NCBI GenBank assembly: GCA_900544385.1
Contig: UQVD01000013.1
Coordinates: forward strand, 1 to 30,476
Direction: 5' to 3'
DNA: 30,476 nt
Source of the DNA: an uncultured Collinsella sp.
GTDB taxonomy: Bacteria; Actinomycetota; Coriobacteriia; Coriobacteriales; Coriobacteriaceae
Of the stretch, positions 15,193-21,417 are shown in pieces (the stretch's first letter is position 1; each line of letters begins with the position of its first letter). The translations under genes were made by a program, and so were the position numbers. The notes under the pieces were generated by a model. The model had not been told where the DNA came from. It saw only the letters and a program-made list of their open reading frames with translations, and did not search any database.

Positions 15193-15310
15193 GGTAGATG
15201 TTCCTCCGAACTAAGAACCGAAGAGAGGTGCGCAGCCTTTATACGGCCCGTGGTATGCAAGCCAGGCATACGCACATCTTCGGAAACGTACAAGTCGTAA
15301 GAGCGACTGC
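15193..15310 (-). promoter_or_regulatory. Structured rpsQ-rplN gap, candidate regulatory RNA
   Basis: The 118-nt gap folds into nested stems: CCGAAGA/TCTTCGG (15218-15224 with 15277-15283), GTGCG/CGCAC (15228-15232 with 15271-15275) and TATGC/GCATA (15254-15258 with 15266-15270). A separate small hairpin AGTCG/CGACT lies at about 15293-15308. The rplN ribosome-binding site follows the nested structure. I know of no described leader at this position. Confidence 0.5.
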
Positions 15311-15571
15311 TTATTTAGCGCGCTCGACGACCTCGATGAGGCGCCAACGCTTCATCTTGGACATAGGACGGGTCTCCATAACGCGGACGGTGTCGCCCAC
15401 GCCAGCCGTGCACTCCTCGTCGTGAGCGTGCAGCTTCTTGGAGCTGGTCATCATCTTGCCGTACTTAGGGTGACGCTTGCGCTCGGTGATGGTGACAACA
15501 ATGGTCTTGGCACCGGAGACGGAGGTAACGACACCCGTACGGACCTTACGCGAGTTACGCGAATCAGTCAT
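15311..15571 (-). CDS. rpsQ: 30S ribosomal protein S17
   Basis: The product is an 86-residue primary 16S rRNA-binding protein. It has the OB-fold blocks RKVRTGVVTSVSGAKTIVV and the C-terminal VRVMETRPMSKMKRWRLIEVVERAK, both standard. The ATG at 15571 has AAGGAGA upstream. It lies 16 nt after rpmC. Confidence 0.98.
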   Translation of the reverse strand: MTDSRNSRKVRTGVVTSVSGAKTIVVTITERKRHPKYGKMMTSSKKLHAHDEECTAGVGDTVRVMETRPMSKMKRWRLIEVVERAK

Positions 15572-15587
15572 GTTCTCTCCTTAGGTC

Positions 15588-15803
15588 CTACTCGGCGACA
15601 GCGGACTTCTCCGCTGCGATCTCGCGGGCGCGCTGCTCCGTGAGGACGCGAGCGATGTCCTTCTTCACGGTGTTGACGCGAGCGGTGTTGTCCAGCTGGC
15701 TAGTGGCCATCTGGAAACGAAGGTTAAAGAGCTCGGCGCGCATTTCCTTCAGCTTCTCAACGAGCTGAGCGTCCGAGAGCTCACGAATCTCTGCGGGCTT
15801 CAT
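15588..15803 (-). CDS. rpmC: 50S ribosomal protein L29
   Basis: The product is a 71-residue small helical protein near the polypeptide exit tunnel. It starts MKPAEIRELSDAQLVEKLKEMRAELFNLRFQ with the usual L29 helix pair, and has a short acidic/Ala-rich tail. Its ATG overlaps the rplP stop (TAATG), so translation is coupled. Confidence 0.98.
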   Translation of the reverse strand: MKPAEIRELSDAQLVEKLKEMRAELFNLRFQMATSQLDNTARVNTVKKDIARVLTEQRAREIAAEKSAVAE

Positions 15804-16306
15804 TAGTTCTCCTCCTTGGCGGCGGCGGCGTCCTCAGCAGCCCACTTGGCCTCGAGAGCGGCCTCCTCAGCCATCTCCTTCTCGATGCGCTGCTCAGCGT
15901 TCTTGGCAGCAACAATCTTGGTCTTGATGGGAAGCTTGTGCTGTGCAAGACGCAGAGCCTCGCGAGCGACCTCCTCGGGCACGCCCTTGACCTCGAACAT
16001 GATGCGGCCGGGCTTGACGACGGCCACCCACTCCTCGGGGTTACCCTTACCAGAACCCATGCGGGTCTCGGCAGGCTTCTTGGTGATGGGCTTATCGGGG
16101 AAGATCGTGATGTAGACACGACCGCCACGCTTCATGTAGCGGGTCATGGCAATACGAGCGGCCTCGATCTGACGGTTGGTGATCCAATGGGCCTCGAGAG
16201 CCTGGATACCAAACTCGCCGAAATGCAGCTCGGTATTACCCTTGGCCTGGCCCTTCATGGAGCCACGCTGCACCTTGCGGTGAAGAATACGCTTAGGGGC
16301 AAGCAC
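15803..16306 (-). CDS. rplP: 50S ribosomal protein L16 with a C-terminal extension
   Basis: The product has 167 residues against ~136-145 in most bacteria. Residues 1-~137 match L16 (MLAPKRILHRKVQRGSMKGQ, then PAETRMGSGKGNPEEWVAVV). Residues ~138-167 are an added Ala/Glu-rich helix-prone tail. Translation starts at a GTG whose G is shared with the rpsC stop (TAGTG). L16 helps place the A- and P-site tRNAs. The tail should project from the subunit surface; its function is unknown. Confidence 0.97.
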   Translation of the reverse strand: MLAPKRILHRKVQRGSMKGQAKGNTELHFGEFGIQALEAHWITNRQIEAARIAMTRYMKRGGRVYITIFPDKPITKKPAETRMGSGKGNPEEWVAVVKPGRIMFEVKGVPEEVAREALRLAQHKLPIKTKIVAAKNAEQRIEKEMAEEAALEAKWAAEDAAAAKEEN

Positions 16307-17016
16307 TACTGACCCCTCCTCTCGGAGTTACGACGACGAGGACGGGAAGAGCCCTCGAGTGCAGGGTTGGGAACAGGCTGGCCCGGGAGCTTCTCGCCCA
16401 GGTAAATCCAGACCTTCACGCCGCAAGCGCCCATGGTGGTGCTGGCGACAGCCGTGCCGTAGTCGATCTTGGCACGGAGGGTGTGCAGAGGCACGCGACC
16501 CTCGCGGTACCACTCACGACGGCCCATCTCGGCACCGCCGAGACGACCGGAGCACTGGATACGGATGCCCTTAGCGCCGGCCTTGCGGGCGGACTGGACA
16601 GCCTTGCGCATAGCGCGACGGAAGGCAACGCGGCCCTCGAGCTGCTCGGCGATAGACTGAGCAACGAGGTTGGCGTCGAGCTCGGGGCGCTTGATCTCGA
16701 CAACGTCGACGGAGAGCTGGCCCTTGGAGACGCCAGCGACCTTCTCGAGCTCGGTGCGGAGGGTATCGATCTCGGCACCCTTCTTACCGATGACAACGCC
16801 GGGGCGAGCGGTGAGGATAATGACCTTTACCTTGTCGCCAGCGCGCTCGATCTCGACGCGGGAGACAGCTGCGCGGGAAAGACGCTTCTCGAGGTACTTG
16901 CGGATCTCGAGATCGTTACCGAGGGTCTTAGCGTAATCCTTCTCTGCGAACCAGCGGGAGCGCCAGTTCTCGGTGATGCCAAGACGGAAGCCGGTGGGGT
17001 AGACTTTCTGACCCAT
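16306..17016 (-). CDS. rpsC: 30S ribosomal protein S3
   Basis: The product is a 236-residue protein of the mRNA entry site. It begins MGQKVYPTGFRLGITENWRSRWF and has the KH-domain GxxG-type block PGVVIGKKGAEIDTLR (~74-89). The C-terminal domain (RREWYREGRVPLHTLRAKIDYG) is followed by a basic tail. Length and blocks are standard. Its stop overlaps the rplP GTG start by one base. Confidence 0.98.
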   Translation of the reverse strand: MGQKVYPTGFRLGITENWRSRWFAEKDYAKTLGNDLEIRKYLEKRLSRAAVSRVEIERAGDKVKVIILTARPGVVIGKKGAEIDTLRTELEKVAGVSKGQLSVDVVEIKRPELDANLVAQSIAEQLEGRVAFRRAMRKAVQSARKAGAKGIRIQCSGRLGGAEMGRREWYREGRVPLHTLRAKIDYGTAVASTTMGACGVKVWIYLGEKLPGQPVPNPALEGSSRPRRRNSERRGQ

Positions 17017-17022
17017 ACAGCT

Positions 17023-17394
17023 TTACGCCTCCTTTCGAGGAGCAACGACGACGGTGATGTGGGAAGTACGCTTCAGAATGCGAGAAGCGGAACCCTTGGC
17101 GCGGGGACGGATGCGCTTAAGCGTCGGACCCTCGTCAACATAGGCAGCGGCGACAACAAGGTTGTCGGCACGCAGACCGTTGTTGTTCTCGGCGTTCGCA
17201 ACGGCGGAACGGAGAACCTTCTCGACATCCACGGCGACGGCGCGGTCGCAGAAGTGGAGGATGTCGAAGGCCTGAGCGACAGGCTTGCGGCGGATCAGAT
17301 CGACCACCAGGCGGGCCTTGCTGGGGGAAACACGCACGTACTTAGCGACGGCGCGAACCTCGGTGGCCTCAGTTTCAATAGACTTAGTTGCCAT
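17023..17394 (-). CDS. rplV: 50S ribosomal protein L22
   Basis: The product is a 123-residue protein that lines the exit tunnel. It shows AKYVRVSPSKARLVVDLIRRK and, at the C-terminus, PRAKGSASRILKRTSHITVVV, the conserved hairpin region. The ATG at 17394 is 14 nt after the rpsS stop. The N-terminus (MATKSIETEATEVRAV) is slightly longer than in E. coli. Confidence 0.98.
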   Translation of the reverse strand: MATKSIETEATEVRAVAKYVRVSPSKARLVVDLIRRKPVAQAFDILHFCDRAVAVDVEKVLRSAVANAENNNGLRADNLVVAAAYVDEGPTLKRIRPRAKGSASRILKRTSHITVVVAPRKEA

Positions 17395-17408
17395 TTACGG
17401 TTAACCCC

Positions 17409-17669
17409 CTATTTGGCCTTGTGGCCACGGAACGTACGAGTCGGCGCGAACTCGCCGAGCTTGTGACCAACCATGGACTCGGTAACATACACGGGCACAT
17501 GCTTGCGGCCGTCGTGGACGGCGATGGTGTGACCAACCATCTCGGGGAAGATGGTGGACGCGCGGGACCAGGTCTTCACGACGTCCTTCTTGCCAGCCTC
17601 GTTCATCGCGGTGATACGCGAGAGAAGGCGAGTCTCCACGAACGGGCCCTTTTTGAGACTTCTGCTCAT
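17409..17669 (-). CDS. rpsS: 30S ribosomal protein S19
   Basis: The product is an 86-residue protein of the small-subunit head. It starts MSRSLKKGPFVETRLLSRI and contains the typical TWSRASTIFPEMVGHTIAVHDGRKHVPVYVTESMVGHKLGEFAPTR region. Standard length. It lies 32 nt after rplB with an AGGAGAAAGC-type site. Confidence 0.98.
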   Translation of the reverse strand: MSRSLKKGPFVETRLLSRITAMNEAGKKDVVKTWSRASTIFPEMVGHTIAVHDGRKHVPVYVTESMVGHKLGEFAPTRTFRGHKAK

Positions 17670-17701
17670 AAGTGCTTTCTCCTAAAACTCGGTATCCGAA
17701 A

Positions 17702-18532
17702 TTACTTCTTACGGCGACGAATGATGTGCTGGTTCGAGACCTTCTTCTTCTTGCGCGTACGAAGGCCCTTCGTCGGCTTACCCCAGGGGGTAACAGAGGG
17801 ACGACCAGAGGTGTGGTTCTTGCCCTCGCCACCGCCGTGCGGGTGGTCGACAGGGTTCATGACGGTACCGCGGACGGTCGGGCGCACGTTCATGTGACGC
17901 TTACGGCCGGCCTTGCCGATGACGATGTTGGAGTGATCGGCGTTGCCGACCTCACCGACGGTGGCGCGGCAGGTAACGAGGATGCGGCGCATCTCGGAGG
18001 AAGGCATACGGACGATAGCGTACTTGCCCTCCTTACCCATCAGCTGGCAGGAGTTACCGGCGGAACGGGCGATAGCAGCGCCCTTGCCCGGCTGGAATTC
18101 GACGGCGTGGATAAGCGTACCGACGGGGATGTCGGCGAGGGGCAGAGCGTTGCCCGGCTTGATGTCGGCGTCAGAACCGGACATGATGGTCTGACCGACC
18201 TCGAGGCCCTTGGGGGCCAGGATGTAGCGCTTCTCACCGTCAGCGTAGTGCAGCAGAGCGATGCGAGCAGAACGGTTCGGATCGTACTCGATCGTGGCAA
18301 CCTTGGCGGGCACGCCGTCCTTGTTGCGCTTGAAGTCGATCACGCGGTAACGACGCTTCACGCCGCCGCCCTGGTGGCGGGTGGTGATGCGGCCGTTGTT
18401 GTTACGACCGGCCTTCTTGGGCAGGGGCCCGAGAAGAGACTTCTCGGGCTTGGTGCAGGTGATCTCGGAGAAGTCGGAGATCGTCTGCCAACGCCTACCA
18501 GCGGAGGTCGGCTTAAGGTGCTTTACAGCCAT
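17702..18532 (-). CDS. rplB: 50S ribosomal protein L2
   Basis: The product is a 276-residue protein near the peptidyl-transferase centre. It contains the conserved histidine region NPVDHPHGGGEGK (~223-235). The start is the ATG at 18532 (MAVKHLKPTSAGRR) with AAAGGG upstream; a frame reaching 18607 would start inside the structured leader. An unusually long 179-nt gap separates it from rplW. Confidence 0.98.
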   Translation of the reverse strand: MAVKHLKPTSAGRRWQTISDFSEITCTKPEKSLLGPLPKKAGRNNNGRITTRHQGGGVKRRYRVIDFKRNKDGVPAKVATIEYDPNRSARIALLHYADGEKRYILAPKGLEVGQTIMSGSDADIKPGNALPLADIPVGTLIHAVEFQPGKGAAIARSAGNSCQLMGKEGKYAIVRMPSSEMRRILVTCRATVGEVGNADHSNIVIGKAGRKRHMNVRPTVRGTVMNPVDHPHGGGEGKNHTSGRPSVTPWGKPTKGLRTRKKKKVSNQHIIRRRKK

Positions 18533-18711
18533 TACAATCCCTTTCAATAGGAATCCGTTAGCCATCGCAGACAGGGATTCGAGGTTCTGCCTCGGGTGCG
18601 ATGACACCGGACGTATACACGGTTCCGGGCGTGTCCATTTTATACGCCCAAAACCTTGAGCTCCCGCCTCCCCTATTTGGGAGGCATGAGCTCACTCAAC
18701 AGCAGCGAGTC
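18533..18711 (-). promoter_or_regulatory. Structured rplW-rplB gap: attenuator-like hairpin and rplB leader
   Basis: Reading leftwards from the rplW stop, a strong two-part hairpin (GAGCTC + GCCTCCC with GGGAGGC + GAGCTC, 18658-18693) is followed by TTTT (18651-18654), resembling an attenuator. Next is GGGCG/CGCCC (18645-18649 with 18627-18631). A 24-nt block (18613-18636) nearly identical to one in the rplC leader (20478-20501) overlaps it. Finally CATCGCA/TGCGATG (18597-18603 with 18563-18569) encloses CGAGG/CCTCG (18580-18594). Ribosomal-protein feedback control or an internal promoter are possible. Confidence 0.55.
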
Positions 18712-18999
18712 TTAGGCCTGGTTGCCAAAGACCTCGATGGTGTCGCCCTCGGCCAGCGTGACGATGGCCTTCTTCCAAGAACGGGTCTTGCCGGCGACAT
18801 AGCGCACGCGCTTGGTCTTGGGCTTGACCGTCAGGGTGTTCACGCGAACGACCTTGACGCCGAAGATCTCCTCGACAGCGTCCTTGATCTGATACTTGTT
18901 AGCATCCTTGGCGACCTCGAACGTGTACTTGTTCAGCTCCATGCCGGAGAAGGAACGCTCGGACACGATCGGACGGATGATGATCTCGTGGGCGGTCAT
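18712..18999 (-). CDS. rplW: 50S ribosomal protein L23
   Basis: The product is a 95-residue exit-tunnel protein that docks trigger factor and SRP. It starts MTAHEIIIRPIVSERSFSGME and contains KYTFEVAKDANKYQIKDAVEEIFGVKV. Its ATG directly abuts the rplD stop with no gap, which implies translational coupling. Confidence 0.98.
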   Translation of the reverse strand: MTAHEIIIRPIVSERSFSGMELNKYTFEVAKDANKYQIKDAVEEIFGVKVVRVNTLTVKPKTKRVRYVAGKTRSWKKAIVTLAEGDTIEVFGNQA

Positions 19000-19626
19000 T
19001 TATGCAAGCACCTCCCCGAAGTGAGCGGCGATGTCGGCGGGCATCAGCACAGCGTTGTTGTTGACAAGATCGTAGGTGTTGGCCTCGTCAGCGGTGATGA
19101 TGAACGTCTTGGGAATGTTGCGGAACGACAGGTAGGCGTTGACGTCCTCATCGCGAACGATGATGGTCAGACGCTTGCCCTCAAGACCGAGAGCCTTGAG
19201 CATGGCGACGGCAGCCTTGGTGGAAGGCTTCTCGAAGCCGTAGTCGTCGACGAGCACGAGCTCGCCATCGGCCAGCTTGGCGGACAGCGCGGAGCGCATA
19301 GCCAGCTTGACCTCCTTGTTGTTCATACGCTTAGCGTAGGAACGGGGCTTGGGGGCGAAGACAACGCCACCGTGACGCCACTGGGCAGCACGGATGGAAC
19401 CCTGGCGGGCACGGCCGGTGCCCTTCTGACGCCAAGGCTTCTTGCCGCCACCGGAAACCTCAGAGCGACCCTTAGCAGACTGGGTGCCCTGACGCCAAGA
19501 GGCCATCTGGCACTTGACGATGTGGTGCATAACGTGGATGTTCGGCTCGATGCCGTACACCTCAGCGGCGAGCTCGGCCTCGGCGACCTTCTTGCCCTCG
19601 CTGTTCTTTACTTCAAACTTTGCCAT
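19000..19626 (-). CDS. rplD: 50S ribosomal protein L4
   Basis: The product has 208 residues. The extended loop reaching the exit tunnel includes KGRSEVSGGGKKPWRQKGTGRARQGSIRAAQWRHGG, a diagnostic block. In enterobacteria L4 represses the S10 operon through the mRNA leader; whether it does so here, with a different leader, is unknown. It starts 46 nt after rplC. Confidence 0.98.
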   Translation of the reverse strand: MAKFEVKNSEGKKVAEAELAAEVYGIEPNIHVMHHIVKCQMASWRQGTQSAKGRSEVSGGGKKPWRQKGTGRARQGSIRAAQWRHGGVVFAPKPRSYAKRMNNKEVKLAMRSALSAKLADGELVLVDDYGFEKPSTKAAVAMLKALGLEGKRLTIIVRDEDVNAYLSFRNIPKTFIITADEANTYDLVNNNAVLMPADIAAHFGEVLA

Positions 19627-19672
19627 TTAAGTGTTCTCCTTGGTATGACGCTGGGCTAAATGGGCTGGGCCC

Positions 19673-20293
19673 TTAGGCCATACGGATGGCGACGAGACCA
19701 TTCTTGGCACCCGGGACAGCGCCCTTGACCAAGATGAGGTTCTGCTCGGCATCGATGCGGACAACGGAAAGGTTCTTGACGGTAACGCGCTCGTTACCCA
19801 TGTGACCGGCCATCTTGACGCCCTTGAGGACGCGCGCAGGATAGGCGCACTGACCGATAGAACCGGGGTGACGCTGGAAGTGAGAACCATGCGTCATAGG
19901 ACCGCGGCGCTGACCCCAGCGCTTGATGCGACCCTGGAAGCCCTTACCCTTGGAGGTACCGATGACGTCGACCTTCTCGACATCAGCGAAATCAGCGACG
20001 GTGACGACCTCGCCGACCTTGTGCTCCTCGCCGTTCTCGACGCGGACCTCACGAAGGAAGCGGACAGGCTCGACGCCAGCCTTGGCGAAGTGACCAGCCA
20101 TGGGCTTGTTCACGTTCTTGGCCTTGATGTCGCCGAAACCGATCTGGACGGCGTCATAGCCGTCGGTTGCCTGAGTTTTAACCTGCGAGACAGCGCAGGG
20201 GCCAGCCTGGATGACCGTGACGGGAACGACGTTGTCGTCCTCGTCCCAAACCTGGGTCATGCCAATCTTGCGGCCGAGAATCATGCTGATCAA
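19673..20293 (-). CDS. rplC: 50S ribosomal protein L3 (TTG start)
   Basis: The product is a 206-residue early-assembly protein. It shows GRKIGMTQVWDEDDNVVPVTVIQAGP and the conserved THGSHFQRHPGSIGQCAYPARVLKGVKMAGHMG loop that approaches the peptidyl-transferase centre. The start is probably TTG at 20293 (giving MISMILGRK), because GGGA lies 7 nt upstream. The ATG at 20284 has no site at the right distance. The GGGA is itself in a 6-bp stem (20301-20306 with 20320-20325). It is the first gene of the block; no rpsJ precedes it. Confidence 0.96.
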   Translation of the reverse strand: MISMILGRKIGMTQVWDEDDNVVPVTVIQAGPCAVSQVKTQATDGYDAVQIGFGDIKAKNVNKPMAGHFAKAGVEPVRFLREVRVENGEEHKVGEVVTVADFADVEKVDVIGTSKGKGFQGRIKRWGQRRGPMTHGSHFQRHPGSIGQCAYPARVLKGVKMAGHMGNERVTVKNLSVVRIDAEQNLILVKGAVPGAKNGLVAIRMA

Positions 20294-20545
20294 GATATGA
20301 TCCCAACTCTCGCGTGGTCTTGGGACAATGCGTACACCACCGAGCGTACGCCCCTAGAGGACCACTACTTACACGACGTGCTCCCCAGCCTTGTATTTCG
20401 CCCGGACTACCTGACAACCCTATTAAGCAGGCATTTTGTCCAGCCAGAATACTCCCCTGGTTACACACAGCTGTTTAGTATACACGGCTGCGGGCGTATC
20501 CATCGAGATTCATATTTCACTCACATTGTTTACGCAGGTAAAGTG
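20294..20545 (-). promoter_or_regulatory. Non-coding leader/promoter region of rplC
   Basis: No gene is visible here and rpsJ is absent. Proceeding towards rplC there is a possible -10 box TATACT (20477-20482, no clear -35) within the 24-nt block 20478-20501 shared with the rplB leader. Then comes GCGTAC/GTACGC pairing around 20329-20352, and finally the stem TCCCAA/TTGGGA (20301-20306 with 20320-20325), which buries the ribosome-binding site. A long structured leader fits autogenous control of a ribosomal-protein operon. Confidence 0.5.
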
Positions 20546-20722
20546 CGTGGCACGTCCCCAGTGTGCGGCGGAGGGGGCGGGCCTGAGACATATTAAGGTT
20601 GCTGCTCTACAGTCCTGCTCACGACGGAGAGCACATTAAGTGCTCTCCTGTTCGTGCGGAACTCGCGACAACCTTAATATGTCTCAGGCCCGCCCCCTCC
20701 GCCGCACACTGGGAACGCCACG
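20546..20722. repeat. Large near-perfect inverted repeat (45-bp perfect arms)
   Basis: Arms 20557-20601 and 20669-20713 are perfectly complementary over 45 bp. After one mismatch and a 2-nt bulge, pairing continues to 20546 and 20722 (about 54 bp per arm). The 67-nt centre contains a second hairpin, GGAGAGCAC/GTGCTCTCC (20626-20634 with 20640-20648), flanked by CACGA/TCGTG. The outer ends read GTCCCCAGTGTG..., resembling the GGGGACAG-core repeats elsewhere. It lies between the rplC leader and the end of the phosphatase gene and has no open frame. A MITE-like element, a BIME-like pair of REP units or a structured RNA are possible. Confidence 0.9.
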
Positions 20723-20751
20723 TTAATGTCTGCTTAACTCTGCTCGCTCAG

Positions 20752-21378
20752 CTAATTACTTTGTTGAGGGTCCACTATTTGCTGGAGGGTGAACTTGCAT
20801 TGCACTGGCTCACCTTCTGCTTGTAGCTTTGCCTCATCAAAATTGAAGATCATGATGGCGCAGTTGGGGAGTTTTGTTGGGAGCTCGAAGCCCTCTGGGG
20901 CTGCAGCCTTAATGAATTGGCGGCTGGCGCTGCCGTGGCTTACTGCTAGGAGGGTTTCTGTGCCCTCGGCGCCCATGAGATTGGTGAGGGTGTCTACCAT
21001 GCGCTCTTGCAGCGCGCGGCTTCCTTCTCCTCCGAAGGGGACCAGGTCCTCGCCCGGATCCCAAACGTCAGTGGGCAGGGCGTCGTGGGGGCCTTCTTCG
21101 AAGGTGCCGTAGCAGCGCTCGATGATGCCTTCGCAGGGCTCGACTGCTGCGTCCGGGCCGAGGAGTTCGGTAGCGACGAGCTGAGCAGTGTCCATGGCTC
21201 GGCCTAAGGGCGAAGAGACCACTTTGTCGGGGACAACGTCGTGGCTCTTGAGCCATGCGGCTGCCATTCCCGCTTGTTTGCGGCCAAGGTCGGTCAGCGG
21301 TGAATCGCAGCGGCCCTGGACCAGCTTTTTGACGTTGAACTCCGTCTGACCGTGGCGGAGTAGATACAGCTTCTTCAT
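20752..21378 (-). CDS. Histidine phosphatase family protein (phosphoglycerate mutase-like)
   Basis: The product is a 208-residue cytoplasmic enzyme of the histidine phosphatase superfamily. It has the catalytic LLRHGQTEFN (Arg8, His9), an arginine at SSPLGRA (Arg60), a central Glu near 87 (IIERCYG) and the second histidine in AVSHGSASRQF (His148). It acts through a phospho-histidine on a phosphorylated metabolite. It is shorter than classical cofactor-dependent phosphoglycerate mutase (~230-250) and more like phosphatases such as CobC/PhoE/GpmB types. It starts 39 nt after the CDF exporter and is probably co-transcribed. The substrate is unknown. Confidence 0.93.
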   Translation of the reverse strand: MKKLYLLRHGQTEFNVKKLVQGRCDSPLTDLGRKQAGMAAAWLKSHDVVPDKVVSSPLGRAMDTAQLVATELLGPDAAVEPCEGIIERCYGTFEEGPHDALPTDVWDPGEDLVPFGGEGSRALQERMVDTLTNLMGAEGTETLLAVSHGSASRQFIKAAAPEGFELPTKLPNCAIMIFNFDEAKLQAEGEPVQCKFTLQQIVDPQQSN

Positions 21379-21417
21379 GCTCTCCCCTTCTGCATAACCT
21401 GCTTTGCCGGCACAGCC

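Noticed and set aside
20294..20545. Hidden rpsJ (S10) upstream of rplC
   Set aside because: No frame in this stretch encodes the S10 sequence; the only minus-strand frame here (to 20468) has no S10 motif and overlaps rplC.
20546..20722. Invertible promoter (inverton)
   Set aside because: The 67-nt centre is very short for a site-specific recombinase, contains no clear promoter, and no recombinase gene is near. Cannot be excluded without read evidence.
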